Part shown: positions 45,526 to 58,180 of the stretch, piece by piece | Layout: every line of letters begins with the position of its first letter | Numbering within the stretch: the stretch's first letter is position 1 | The notes under the pieces: generated by a model | Seen by the model: only the letters and a program-made list of their open reading frames with translations | Told to the model about the DNA's origin: nothing | Databases searched by the model: none | Translations under genes and position numbers: made by a program | NCBI GenBank assembly: GCA_022059125.1 | Contig: JAEUWY010000005.1 | Location: 3,782,001-3,846,000, forward strand | Source: Corynespora cassiicola | Taxonomy: Eukaryota > Ascomycota > Dothideomycetes > Pleosporales > Corynesporascaceae | Reading direction: 5' to 3' | Length of the DNA stretch: 64,000 bases

Positions 45526-46978
45526 GTTTTTTTATTCTAACTCTGTGTAGTAATAGATAATATATTTTTTTTAATATTTTTTTAGTAGTTACTAATAATT
45601 TTATTAGTTTTTTTTTTAGTTTTTAAGTATTTTCTAAATTAAAATAGTTTTTTTATTTAACTAAAAATTTCTGTATAAATTATTTATTTTAAAATTTTTT
45701 CGTCTGATTTTACAGTAGTTTAATAGTACTTTAACTTTAAATTTAACTTCTTTTTAATTTTATAATAGAAGTGTTTTTAAACTAGTATTTTAGCGTTAAC
45801 AGATTTTAATAATAATATATAAAATACTAAATATATTTTAGTATTAGCAGAGAGTTAGAGTTTATAGTTAACTAGTTTTTTTTATTTTAGAATTAAAAAT
45901 AGTCTAATTTTAATATAATCTAATTTTTTACTTAGTTATATTATTTAAAAAAAATTTATAAAAAATATACTTTATTTTTTCTTTTTAGCTAAAGTGCTTT
46001 TTTTTAGTTAATATAAAAAATAGTTTTATATTGTGCTATTTTAATATTTTTCTATAATTATTTATAAAGTTTTTATAATTCTTTTAATTTATCTATTACT
46101 TAATTTATAACTAACTTAAATTTTTTTTTTAATTTTTAGTAATAGAAAATTTAGATATATTCTGTGTAATACGTAATAAAAAAATTATTTTATTATTACT
46201 AATTTTCTATTATTAAATACGAGTTATACTATAAATACTAGTAATATCTAATTAGTCTGTTTATAGTTACTATATATCTGTAAATAAATTTTTATAGTCT
46301 AATTAGTTTTTTTTATTTAACTGTCTGTCTGTAGATAATATACTATTAATAATTTTATTTAAATTTTAATAGCTAATATTAATATTATCTAATAATTTAA
46401 TATAAAAAGTTTATTTCTGTTGCTAATAATTAATTTAAATAATTTATAATATTCAACTGCGCGATTTAAAATAATCTATACTAGCTTTAGTATAGTATAG
46501 TTATTTTTAAATAGAATTATTTTTACGTATTTTACAAATCAGTTTATAACTACTAAAATAGTATTATAAAATATTTTAAAAACTAAGTTTTAAAATATAA
46601 GTAGTTTAGTAATAAAGTTTATAGTAATATTTATTTAAAGTTTATTTAGTATTTTTATAGTTTATAGCTTTCTGTACTAAGCGTATATACTATATTTTTT
46701 TTTAATATATTATATATTTTTTTATAAACTTTATTACTTTATTTTTTAATCTAAAAATGTTATATGTCTGTTATATTAGTTTAATTATCTGTTTAATACC
46801 TAAATATCTATATAATAAATCTTTATAATACTACTAGATAATAGTTTAATAAAGTTTCTTTAGTATCTATTAGTATACTATTATAATAAAATTAATACTA
46901 CGTACTAATTCTAAAATACTATTTAGCGCTTCCTTAAAAATAGCAGCTTTATTTATTAATTTAGTTTTTATAATATTT
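45526..46978 (-). mobile_element. RIP-degraded gypsy element E4, right part
   Basis: It continues E4 after the intact insertion: chromodomain and integrase regions in reverse, collinear with 59290-60740 of E5 and 4650-6110 of E1. It stops at 46978, inside the region before the reverse transcriptase, where another LTR begins. The rest of E4 is not found on the far side of the next element. Confidence 0.8.
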
Positions 46979-47324
46979 TATTAGAATCTAAAAATATAGT
47001 ATAGAGCTAGACGGTTTATAACGCTAATATACCGGTACTAATATATTCGGTTATATAAAATTTTATAGTACTGTAGGAAACCACAGAACTAAGTATATAT
47101 ATAGTTTATATAATTATATTTTATAATTATATTTACTTTATTAGCAAATCTATTATTTAGAATTCACTATTAACTTATTATACTTTATTACTAATATAGA
47201 GACCTATACAGTATATCGCATATTATTTTATTTATATAATTTTACTAGTATTTATTTTTAAAAATTAACTTAAGCAGCTATTTATTTTTTAGTTTTACTT
47301 ATAGTCTGTAGCATAGTTTTAATA
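46979..47324 (+). repeat. 5' LTR of element E3 (346 bp type)
   Basis: Begins TATTAGAATC (mutated TGTTA) and ends TTTAATA. The second part matches the common R-U5, and its U3 with ACGGTTTATAACGC and ATACCGGTAC is seen nowhere else in the window. It is followed by TTATAAATACTTTTTAAA, the mutated primer region. Confidence 0.75.
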
Positions 47325-50300
47325 TTATAAATACTTTTTAAAATAAATACTACTTTAAAATTACGCGTATTTTTAACTTTAACTAATAGTACTATTAGTA
47401 CTAAAACTACTACTAGTATAATTATTTAATCTAATACAGCAGATAATAATTCTATTAAAATTATAATATTTAATTTTTATTATAAAAAATAAAGTAAGTT
47501 TAAAGACTGACTTTTACAGCTTAACTTATTTTTTAACTTTTAAAATAAAAATATTAAAAAAAAAAACGCGTCATATTTGCAGCTATATATATAAAAAATA
47601 AAATATTTTAAAAAATTAAACTAGTTTTTATTAAGTATAAAAATAGTAAAACTTATAACGACGTTAATAAATAAATAAAAAATTTTAATAAATTTAAAAA
47701 AAAATTAAATAAGTTTTTAAAATTTATAATAAAAGTATAATTACTAAATAAGCTATTTAATATTTTAAATAACAGGCTTCAGCTGCTAACTACGCTAATA
47801 AATTTTAATTACTATTAATTTTTACTAAATAAAATAATAAAGTATTTAAAATAATGTACTGTTAAAAACTTAAATTTAATATTAAAAAAAATTTTATGTG
47901 TTTTAAAGCTTAGCTTAACACACTTAAATAACTTATAAATAAGTTTATTAATATTAACTAAAAACTGTATAAACTGCGTATAGAATTACACTAAAACTAA
48001 AATCTAAAATATAAATAACGTACTAAACTAAGCTATAGTAAAAAATACTATAATACTAATACTAATAAATAAATTAAATATAAAATAATATATTTTACTC
48101 GCAATACTTACAGTAATAAACTAATAGTTTTTAGTAATATCTAAAAAACAGAATAAAAAAGTAATAAAAAAAATACTAAATTTAAAAATAAAGTTATAAT
48201 TTACTACGTGTGTAGAAAGACAGGCTATATTATAAAGAATTATTAATTAAAAAACAAAATTATTTAACAGCTAAATATATTATAAATTATTTTAAATAAT
48301 AAATCCGACGCAGACGATAAATAGAAAATTATTATAAATAGATTTTATAAAACAGAATTAATATATAATAATAGACTACTGTAACACAGAAAAATAGAAA
48401 CTTTTTTTAATTATATTTAATATTAAAATAAAAATACTTAGACGAAGCTTAGAAGTATTTTTAGAAAAGTTAAATTTAAAAAACTTAGCTTTAAAAAAAA
48501 AAAGCTTTTTATAATATATATAATTATAAAAACTATTTAAGTAATACTAGTTATAAGTTTAAAAAAAACAGTAATAGCAGCATGCTATCTAAACTCACTT
48601 AATTTAAAGTTAATAAAAACTTTAAATAAATATAAAAATTAGCTAAAGCTTTTAAAAAACACAGAAAAAATTTAATAAAATCGCCTGTATAGTAAAAAAA
48701 ATCGCTTATAATATATAAATAGTTAAAAAAGTATAATAACTTAAATAAAAAAAAGTAAAATTTAGAAAAACGCCGATAATAACGCAGTTCTAAAATATAA
48801 AAATAAGTTAATTAACTAAATTTAAAATTTAAGCTAAAAGTTTTATTAGACTTTAATAGCAAACTAAACACAGTTTTAAATTTTTTATAAAACTAAAATA
48901 CGTAAAAACTGTAATACTATTTAAATTTAAAAAATTTAAAGCACGTAATTTATTTATAAACTTTTTATTAAAAAAACTAATATTAAATTTACTATTTAAA
49001 TAAAATAGCTGTAAACTAGTATTTATCTAAACTACGTAAATATAAATATTAATAGTTTAACTGCAAAACACACATATATAATACTTACTTATAAAATAAA
49101 TAATAATTATAATATTTTTTTAAAATAAATAAAGCTAAAAAACTCGCGACAAATATATTAGTTAATAAAAAATATATATAAAATTTTTAGTAAATCTGCC
49201 TATATAATAATTATAAATATTACTAAAATAAAAAACGCTTATATAGATTTAGTAATAAATTTTTTTAGAACTGTATTTAGCGCCTAGAATTAATTTAAAG
49301 TATTATATACTACTAATTTAAAAAACTTAGTTAAACTACCTATTAAGCTTAATAGATATTAAATAAAAATATTATTAAATACAGAAATTTAGCGTAACTA
49401 CTTTTTATAGTAAACTATAAAATATAGTAAAGTAAAAATACACATTTAAAAGCAACTCTATTTTTTTTATATAATAACTAAAAAAAAATACTAAAAAAAG
49501 TATTAATAAATTAAGAAGCTACGACTATTATAGATATCTAAAAATATTAGAAATTTTTTTTTTTAATATTATAAACACGGCTATCTACAATATTATTCTA
49601 AAACTTTTATAATTTAGAAAATATAATTTATATATTAATTAAGTAATAAAGAAGCTTTTATTTACAGAATATAATTACGTTATTATATTAAAACTTATAT
49701 ATTAACAGCGTTTAATAGTAGATAAAATTACTTTAAATAATATAGGCAGCAAAAAATTAAATAAAATACTTTTAAAAAAAAAGTTAACTCTACTAAATCT
49801 AATAAAAAGCTATTAGATAAAAAAATAAAAGTTTTAAAAATAACCTGTGTAATTTTTAGAATTTCTAAAAAATACAGTAAATAAAAACTATTTTTTTAAA
49901 AAAAAGTAGATAATAGAGTATTATTTAAGTATTAGTTCTAAAACTGTAAAATAGCTCTTTAGAAAAAAAAGTATTTAACTTTTAAATCTATCTATAGTTT
50001 ATTAAAAAAAAACTTATAGTATTATAAATATATTTTAATAAAAATTTTAAAAAAAAATTTATACGCGAATTAACGTCAGAAGCAGAATATCTAATTATTT
50101 TTATTTTTAAAAAAAATAGATTTTTATAGTTATATATAAATTTTAAAAAACTTAATAATATTATAAGTAAAAATAGATATTTACTACCGAACATTTAAAA
50201 GCTTAAAAACAAACTATTTAAAGTATAAATATTTATAGTTTTAAATTTTTAAAACGCATATAACTTAATATATATAAAAAAAAATAAAAAACAAAAAAAC

Positions 50301-53300
50301 AGTATTCCGAACGCGGTATAAACACTATAAATATTTTATAATACTATTTATTTTTACTAACGTATCTGCGATATATTAAACACTTATTAATAATATATTA
50401 AAAGTATATCTAAACATATTTATTATTATATATTTAAATAATATTTTAGTTTTTCCTAAAAATTTTAAAAAAAACATCCAGCACTTATAAATAGTACTAA
50501 AATATTTTAAAAAAATAGAACTATAATTTAAACTAGAGAAATATAAATTCTATAAAAAAAAAGTTAAATTTTTAAAATATATTATAGAAAGACATAGAAT
50601 TAAAATTAGTTTAAAAAAAATTAAAATAGTAAAAAACTAGCTTACGCTAAAAAACGTTAAAAATATATAACTTTTTTTAAAATTTTATAATTTTAATAGA
50701 TAGTTTATAAATTACTACTTAAAAAAAGTACTACTACTTATAAAATAAATAAAAAAAAATATACTATTTAAGTAGAATACAGACTAATAATAAGTTTTTA
50801 AAACACTTAAAAAAACAAATATAGTACTACTAGTTTTTATATTTTTTACTAGTAGAAAACTTTTACGTATAGAAACAGATACATTAAATCTAGTAATAAA
50901 AGTATATATTAATTAAAAAAAAGCAAATAGTATCTAATTATCTACTATTTAAAAAAGTTTAGCGGAGCTAAAAAAAATTACAATATTTATAATAAAAAAC
51001 TATTTACTATTATAAACTTTTTTAAATATTAAAAAATTTATATAGAAAGTTATTCTTAACTTACGGTATATTTAGATTATAAAAATCTAATAATATTTAT
51101 AATAACTTAACTATTAGACTAACGATATACTAGATAAAGTAAAAAACTAAAACAGTATAAATTTAAAATTATCTATATACTAAGTAAAAAAAATAAAAAA
51201 GTAAATATTTTAAGTTAAAAAACAGATATTATAAAAACTAAATTAATAAATAAAGCTGCTATTTTTAAATAAGCGCTAAACAGCATTTTAGAACTAATAT
51301 ACAGTATTAATTTTATTATAACAGTATACTAATAAGTACTAAAAGAATTTTACTAAACTATTATTTAGTAGTATTATAAAAATCTATTATATAAATGTTT
51401 AAATATTAAATAAATAATTAAATTAATATAATAGACGTACGATATCTCTAAATTAAAAAATAAAATAATAAAATCTATTAAAAAATATATAATATATTAA
51501 AAAAATAAATATAGTATATACGTTTAGTATAGAGAGCTATAAGCTGTAAAAATACTAAATAAACTCTAAACAGATATTACTATAAATTTTATTACTAAAC
51601 TACTTATATTTTAGAATCTAGTTTTTAAAATATTTTATAATATTATTTTAGTAGTTATAAACTAATTTACGAAATACGTAGAAATAATTCTATTTAAAAA
51701 TAACTATACTATATTAAAATTAGTATAGATTATTTTAGATCGCGTAGTTAGATATTATAAATTATTTTAATTAATTATTAGCAACAGAAATAAACTCTTA
51801 ATATTAAACTATTAAATAATACTAATATTAGCTATTAAAATTAAAAAAAAATTATTAATAGTATACTATCTACAGACAGACAGTTATATAAAAAAAATAA
51901 ATTAAACTATAAAGATATATTTACAGATCTATAGTAACTAAAAACAGAATAATTAAGTATTACTACTATTTATAGTATAACTAGTATTTAATAACAGAGA
52001 ATTAGTAATAATAAAATAATTTTTTTATTATATATTACACGGGATATATTTAAATTTTCTATTATAAAAAATTAAAAAAGAATAAATTAAGCTAGTTATA
52101 AGTTAAGTAATAGATAAATTAAAAAAATTATAAAAACCTTATAAATAATTATAGAAGAATATTAAAACAGTGTAACGTAAAACTATTTTTTATATTAACT
52201 AGAAACGAAAAATAGTATTTTAGCTAAAAAGAGAAAATAAAATATACTTTTTTACAAAAAATTTTAAATAATATAACTAAATAAGAAATTAGATTACGTT
52301 AAAATTAGAGTATATTTAATTTTAGAACAAAAAAAACTAGTTAACTATAAACTTTAACTTTCTGCTAATACTAAAATATATCTAGTATTTTATATATTAC
52401 TACTAGAATCTGCTGATACCGAAATACTAATTTAAAATACTTTTATTATAAAACAGAAAAAAAAGTTAAATTTAAAGTTAAAGTACTGCTAAACTACTGC
52501 AAAATCAGATAAAAAAAATTCTAAAATAAATAGTTTATTTAGAAATTTTTAGTTAAATAAAAAAAATACTTTAATTTAAAAAATACTTAAAAACTAAAAA
52601 AAAAATTTATATAATTGTTAGCAACTAGCAAAAAAATATTAAAAAAAATATATTATTTACTATTATACGGGGTTAGAATAAGAAGACTTATCTATAAAAA
52701 AGAAATTCAGCTTCTAGAAATAATTAAAAATCTAATAATATGAAATAACTATTAAAAAGTTTAAAAAATTAAAAAATAAATTAGTTTACGGCTACAGCGC
52801 TAGTAAAAACTTTAAAATTTATTAAAACTATTTTTTAGTTTAGCGCTTTTAGCGTTTTTAGCTGTTTTAGTTTTTTTATAACTTTTAAATCCGTGATAAA
52901 TAACTTTTACTTTTTTTTTTAAAATTTTTTTTTATTTTTATAAATATTTTAGCTTAGAATATATATTATATATTCGCGCTAAAGCGGTTTTAACTAAATT
53001 TTTTTTTTTTTTTAAAATAGCTTTAGTTATTTTTTTTTTCTAGCTTATTTATTTCGGAGTTAATTTTAAAAAAGTTAAAAAGTAGAATATTAACTAGTAT
53101 ACACAACTAACAGCCTGTATATTTATAATTTCTATATTTTTTACTTAGTAATAATAGTTTATAAGTTAAATTATTTTTTACGTAACGTTTATAAGTAACT
53201 ATTATAATAATATTTTAAACGTTAATATAATTTTTATAAGTATAATAATAAGCAGTGCTGCGTAACGACATTAAATTAGCCTATAAAAATATTAAACTAA

Positions 53301-53314
53301 AAAAAAAAAAGTAG

Positions 53315-53788
53315 TATTATAAATCTGAGAAAATAGGCGGCGCAGGCAATACTTTTAAAAAATAGCTAATAATAAGTACTAATAGTAAGTATTTATTACT
53401 TTGCTAAGCTAAAATAAGTTACGTAATAGTTTTATAGAAATATTAATACTAAAAAAAACTTAGTATAAAATTTATAAAACTTGTTACTTAGCGTTATATA
53501 AATTTTATAGTTTTATAAAAATAGTTTTATAGAACTATAGAATTTTATAAAATTTAATATATATATAGTTTATATAATTATATTTTATAATTATATTTAC
53601 TTTATTAGCAAATCTATTATTTAAAATTAACTATTAACTTATTATGCTTTATTATTAATATAAAAACTTATATAGTATGTTATATATTATTTTACTTACG
53701 TAACTCTACTAGTATTTATTTTTAAAAATTAATTAAAGCAGCTATTTGCTCTTTAGCCTCGCTTATAGTATATAATATAGCTTTAATA
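53315..53788 (+). repeat. 3' LTR of element E3 (475 bp type)
   Basis: Starts TATTATAAATCTGAG after an A-rich, formerly G-rich polypurine tract (53296-53314) and ends CTTTAATA. It aligns with the reverse complement of the LTR at 58181-58655. Confidence 0.82.
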
Positions 53789-54775
53789 CTGTTTTAGTTT
53801 TTTAAATATATTATATAGTAAAAATATTAAAAAAAAATAAAACTTAGTATAAACTATATTATAAAAAAAAAGTTTTTTAAAGTATACTATATAGTATATA
53901 CAGCAGCTATTATAATAAAAAATATCTAAAGTAGTTTTTAAGCTACTAGACTAGTTCTATATAACTTAGAATAGATTTTTTAGCATTTAAATTTTATTAT
54001 ATAAATACTAAGTTTTATATATATAGAAAAGTCTAAGTAAAAGTTAAAAATATTTTATACTTTTATTAAAATAAAGTATTAAATAAAATATATTTAAAAA
54101 TAATAAAAGTTTTATATAATTTTTTTTTAGTTACTTACAGATTGCGTATTTTAATAGTTATTAAAAAGCTTTAAAAAAGTTATATATAAAAAAGTAATTT
54201 TTAAAATTAAAAATACTGCGCTTTAAGCTAAAAACGTATATTAAAAATATAAAAAAACAGTACGTTATACAACTATAACAGAAAAAATATATTAACTATT
54301 TAAAAAAGCTAAAAAATAGTATAAAATAGTATAGTAGTAGAGTAAATACAGAAAGAGTTTTATAGAGCGAAGTTTATACAGCGTATACCTAACTTTAAAA
54401 ACGTATACTATCTAAATATAGTATATACTAGTTACTTAAATAGTAGGTATAAAAATTATATTAGATATTAATTAATTAATCGATGTATCGAGCAGTTAAA
54501 TATAAAGTAAAGTGTTAGATTGTTAAGCTTTTTAGCTTTTAAGCGAGCTATTTATACTTAGTTAGTTAGATTTATCTGTTATAGGGTTCTATAACAGGCG
54601 CGTTAGATTTCTCTAATATTAAATATACTATTTATACATATAAAAAGCGCGTAAAATCTTAATAGTAATTTTATTAACTTTTATTTTTTATTTTATAATT
54701 TATTAGAGCTGTGTATATACGCGACGTGCGGTAAAGCTATTTTACTTATTTATTTATTTTACTTACCGAATACGT
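53789..54775. mobile_element. Truncated second copy of the 1.85-kb TA-flanked transposon
   Basis: Matches 13885-14703 from CTGTTTTAGTTTTTTAAA to the terminal repeat ending GAATACGT, with a 178-bp insertion at 54441-54618. The left half is absent because element E3 begins there. The right end sits inside a reverse-oriented Tc1-like element, at a different site from the first copy. Confidence 0.78.
54441..54618 (+). repeat. Probable solo LTR, 178 bp (copia-like?)
   Basis: The insertion in the transposon copy is flanked by TTAAA on both sides (54436-54440 and 54619-54623); removing it restores the sequence of the other copy. It runs TAGTAGGTAT...CTCTAATA, as expected for a TG...CA LTR after RIP. 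Its small size suits a Ty1/copia-type LTR, but no internal region is present to prove it. Confidence 0.6.
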
Positions 54776-55159
54776 TATATAATTAATACTTATATAGGTA
54801 AAATTTAAATTTTTAAACTTTATTTTTTAAATATTAAATTAATTTTCTAGCTCCAGTCTTTTACTTACGTAATATAAGCTAAGCTAAATATAGTTAGTGT
54901 AAAATAAAAAGTTTAAAAAATTTTGTTAATAAAAAATAAATTAGCTTACAATTTTACTCTTTTTTTTAGTCTACTTTACTTTTAATTTTTAAACTTATTA
55001 TTATTATATAAATAATTTTTTTTTTAGTTATAATAAAAGACTAGAAAAAGTTCTATATAACTTATTTTTTGTTTTTTAAATAAAAAGTTAAATTAAAAAG
55101 TTATAGAAGTTTAAAAAGTACTATTTTTTCGATTACTCTTTTTTAATATCACCTTTCTA
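54776..55159 (-). mobile_element. Tc1-like 5'-end fragment
   Basis: The reverse complement matches the first 390 bp of the Tc1-like copies (compare 24060-24440 and 12683-14900). The terminus reads CACCTTTCTA before TA, a RIP-mutated CACCCCTCTG. The 1.85-kb transposon copy is inserted at its inner end. Confidence 0.7.
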
Positions 55160-55161
55160 TA

Positions 55162-55406
55162 GTAATTTTACTACAAACTACTAAAACTAAAAAACTTTTA
55201 TAAAATATAGTTAGAAAATATAAATAAATTTTTATTTTTATATTTATTTTGTAGCTGCTAAAGGCTCTGATTTCTGTTATTATACGCTAAAAATAACGCC
55301 GAAATTGCCACAATCTGGCTCTAATCTGGAGCTGAAATCTGGAGCTGCCAAACAGGCTCTAAGATAACTCCTGCGCCTCCAAAATTGTAGCAGTCCTATA
55401 GTTATA
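55162..55406. other. Transition from AT-rich to normal DNA, no gene
   Basis: The first 100 bp are AT-rich. From about 55265 a balanced stretch follows with repeated GCTCTAA/TCTGGAGCTG words that hint at a decayed repeat. Confidence 0.4.
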
Positions 55407-55551
55407 TAATATCGCGGTAGTGGATTAACTATAAGTATGCAGCTAAGTTAATTATATTAAACTAGATGCAAGAGCTTTTATAAGGAGGTGCCTGATCTAC
55501 AGTGCTAACCGAGGTAGGAATAGTACTACATCGTTAACCCATACCGTGATA
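55407..55551 (+). repeat. Dispersed repeat, copy 2 (partner at 1427-1571)
   Basis: Same orientation as the partner. This copy carries the extra A/T changes (for example GGTAGTGGATTAACTATAA), so it is the more RIP-affected one. It joins directly to the repeat shared with 34934-35036. Confidence 0.7.
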
Positions 55552-55648
55552 AAGGATCTATATGTTCGTCTGCTAGGACTTGTAGAACGGATAGTATGTG
55601 TAGAGTCACACAGATGATCGAGTCCCTATCCAAGAGCTTACACTGAGT
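55551..55648 (+). repeat. Dispersed repeat, inverted partner of 34934-35036
   Basis: Matches the reverse complement of 34934-35036. The coding-like frame (DLYVRLLGLVER) and its TGA are shared, and the frame continues in phase into the copia-like remnant downstream. Confidence 0.7.
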
Positions 55649-55671
55649 ATAAGAATAATCAATTCCCAGTG

Positions 55672-55836
55672 GGTTGCTCTCCTTCAGACATACCAGAGCC
55701 AGTGACGATACTGAGAGAAAACCGAGAAGCCCTGGCTTTGGCTAAGAACCCAATGTACCACGTCAGGATCAAGAATCGGTACCACCTTGACAAGGAAAAG
55801 ATGTCAGCATGGGCGATGAAGGCACTGGGCATGTGA
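55672..55836 (+). pseudogene. Ty1/copia-like RNase H fragment
   Basis: 55 codons read PEPVTILRENREALALAKNP, then MYHVRIKNRYHLDKEKM. This follows the copia pol motif in which an acidic residue, Asn, an A-LA-NP segment, H-R-K and a YH-x-REK-like end succeed each other in the RNase H domain. Here the expected Asp before Asn is replaced by Glu, and the usual H-I-D has become N-R. Nothing of integrase or reverse transcriptase is left, so it is a short decayed relic. Confidence 0.6.
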
Positions 55837-56280
55837 CCGATGCACATGACTAGCTAGCGTTACTGCCTAATCTTAGATCCCGCCTTGGCAATACGATAAC
55901 TCTTACACGCCCAAAATTGTGACACCCGCTTTAGATAGGTGTCGCCGCGTCAATGTCAATGGCCAAATACCATGCTTGAGTGCCATTAGCTGATGGAAAA
56001 GACTTGAAAAAATCGAATAGCTGTATCGTCTTGTGAGCTTTGTTGGCAGTCAATGTGTATACAGGAGCTAAGAGAGTGGTGTAGAGGCTGGGGAGGTTCG
56101 TTGGCTAACAGTTACGTTACAAGAAAAACAATCCAGACGCTAATGTAGTTCATCTGCATTTCAGGCTGAAACTACGCCATGCGATCAGAGTAGTTCCTGT
56201 GTCACATCTAATAACACGATGACATTGCACAAAGTATTCAGCCGCTAGGATAGCTTCTAACACGTATCGCAAGCTAAGGC
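55837..56280. other. 3' flank of the dehydrogenase gene, nothing recognised
   Basis: Balanced composition, no motif-bearing frame on either strand. Confidence 0.45.
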
Positions 56281-57216
56281 CTAGAAGCTCACACATCCCC
56301 CATCAACTTTGAGGAAGCCGCCAGTCATGAATTTAGAATCTTCACTTGCAAGAAAAGCGACTACTCCTGCGATATCGTCCACTTTCGCAAATCTGCCGAG
56401 AGGTATCGCGGCTTCCAGCTCCGTTAACTTCTCTACGCTCCAAGCGTTTCGAAACATTGGCGTGTCTACGCCACTAGGATGAATCGTGTTAACTCTGATG
56501 CCGTATATGCCTTAAAAATAAAACGTCAGCGTCGGGATATGGCGATGGGATATTGTACGAACCCAGTTCACTTGCAGCTGTGAGTGCAAAACCTCGCAGC
56601 GCAAATTTTGATCCGGAGTAAAGGATAAGGCCAGGCGTTCCACGTAGGCCAGCGATAGATGACGTCAAGATAATGGATCCTCCATTTCCGAGCTCCTTCA
56701 TGGCAAGCGCAGCGTGTTTGATACCCAAGAATGCTGAATGTCTGTGTCAGTACTCTGGACTGTTGTTCAGAAGATTGAGGCTCATACGATAGACCTACCG
56801 GACTTGACATTAATGTGCATGATCCTTTCGAATTCTTCTTCGGACGTCTCCAGCAGACTCGTTGCCTGATAGCTTACGCCCGCGTTCAAGAATACCACAT
56901 CTAGCCTTGTAAATTTTGTGACAGTTTCTCGAACGTAGGTTTGCACTCCATCCTGAGTTGCAGCATCTGCAGTAACGGTCAGAATTCGTGATTCTACAGG
57001 CTCACCTGTTGCCAGGTGTCCTTTGAGTACGGCTAAGGCGGCTTCTAGCACCGTGGCTTTGTTATCGACTAGGGAAACAAGGGCGCCCTCGCTCAAGAGT
57101 CGACCTGCAGTTTCAACACCAATCTTTCCGCCACCGCCTGTGATTATGACAACTTTCCCGGAAAGACGGGGTTTGAGTAAAGACATTTGTAAGTGGTTTG
57201 ATGCGACACGTTCCAT
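56281..57216 (-). CDS. Short-chain dehydrogenase/reductase, 272 aa, three exons
   Basis: Exons 56799-57216, 56563-56733 and 56281-56510 are separated by GT-AG introns of 65 and 52 nt (GTAGGT donor; GTTCGT donor with a GCTGAC branch-like site). Exon phases fit exactly to 273 codons. The Rossmann fold starts VVIITGGGGKIG, the NAG motif reads LDVVFLNAG, catalytic Ser and the YSGSK Tyr/Lys pair follow, then RVNTIHPSGVDTPMF, and the end is GGFLKVDGGCVSF as in classical SDRs. It uses NAD(P) to oxidise or reduce an alcohol/ketone; the substrate is unknown. Translation may begin at 57216 or, more typically for the family, at the methionine at 57186. It is the only enzyme gene of the window that looks intact, and it is presumably cytosolic. 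Confidence 0.9.
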
Positions 57217-57436
57217 GATCTACTTGTTGCGATCAGGCACTTCTTTCGCCGTCTCAGAAGGCCTTTTTAGATTGTTTTGTTGCTAGCTCATAGCGCTGAT
57301 GAACAGTAAGCTCTATTCGTCGGGTCATACTAATGTGATTTAATTTAAAGAACCTAAAATAGCACCACATCACATGGTATTGCCCCGGGGTGCTTTGAGG
57401 GGTCAATTCATACGTGGGGTATGTTCTAACGTAAAC

Positions 57437-57470
57437 CACAAGCGAGCGAGCCACACAAGCGAGCGAGCCA
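57437..57470 (+). repeat. 17-bp tandem duplication
   Basis: CACAAGCGAGCGAGCCA occurs twice head to tail, exactly at the edge of repeat C. Confidence 0.85.
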
Positions 57471-58180
57471 CCTTCTGACTGCCCCAACGCGTGCGCAACC
57501 ACCTACTTAACTACTTTAAAAAAATACTGTAATAACTTAATATAAAAAGTAACTATAGTAGTTATACTATTATTTTATATAAATAAAAATTATATTTTTA
57601 TTTTCTGCAGTATATATAGTGTGTTTTTAACTACTAGCTACTACTAAAATAAACTACTTTTTTATATTTTTTTTTATTTAATTACTTTTTAACGTTTTTT
57701 TAAACTATAATTTTAGTTTTTTTAGTATTTATTAAAGTTTTTTTACGCTAGATCTGTTTTTTTTTTTTACTTTATATACTACATAGCAGTTTTATTAGCT
57801 TTTTTAAAATTTTTAACTTATATATAAAATAATATAACTTTATAAATTAGTATTATAGTATTTTTATTAAACTAAGTAAAAACTTTAATAATTAAAACTA
57901 ATAATAAGCTTTTATATTTTCTAATTTTATTCTAAATTAATATTAACTTAGCTTCTAGCTTATACGCATTATTTAATATTTTAGTTTTTTATAAAATAAT
58001 TTTAGAAATAGCTAACGTAGACGTACGTAGTTTTATATTAAACTTTAATAATACAGTTTATAAATTATATAAAACTATTTTTATTTTCTAAAAATTTATG
58101 CGTATTTTATTTTTTATAAAAAATTATTTAAAAACTTTTTTAAAAGCTAGTAAAAAAAAATTTTTATTAATATAGTTAAT
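57471..58180 (+). mobile_element. Repeat C, copy 2
   Basis: The first 40 bp (CTTCTGACTGCCCCAACGCG...) are not RIP-mutated. Beyond about 57505 the sequence is AT-rich and aligns with 10597-11336. It is cut at 58180 by the LTR of E5 (flank TTAAT). Confidence 0.6.

Larger units (their letters stand above)
46979..53788 (+). mobile_element. RIP-degraded gypsy element E3 with mismatched LTRs
   Basis: This forward-oriented element is collinear with the intact one: gag start (ATA for ATG) near 47343, zinc-knuckle remnant near 48207, slip-site region near 49263, reverse transcriptase near 50.1-50.5 kb, integrase to about 52 kb and chromodomain to about 52.6 kb. The 5' LTR (346 bp) and the 3' LTR (474 bp) share R-U5 but have unrelated U3 sequences. 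The left flank is E4 while the right flank is the interior of a DNA transposon. The 5-bp flanks (TATTT and CTGTT) do not match. It is therefore best explained as a recombinant of two elements. Confidence 0.82.

Noticed and set aside
49988..50194. Open frame of 68 codons on the reverse strand
   Set aside because: Antisense shadow of the E3 reverse transcriptase, same sequence pattern as 41762-41965.
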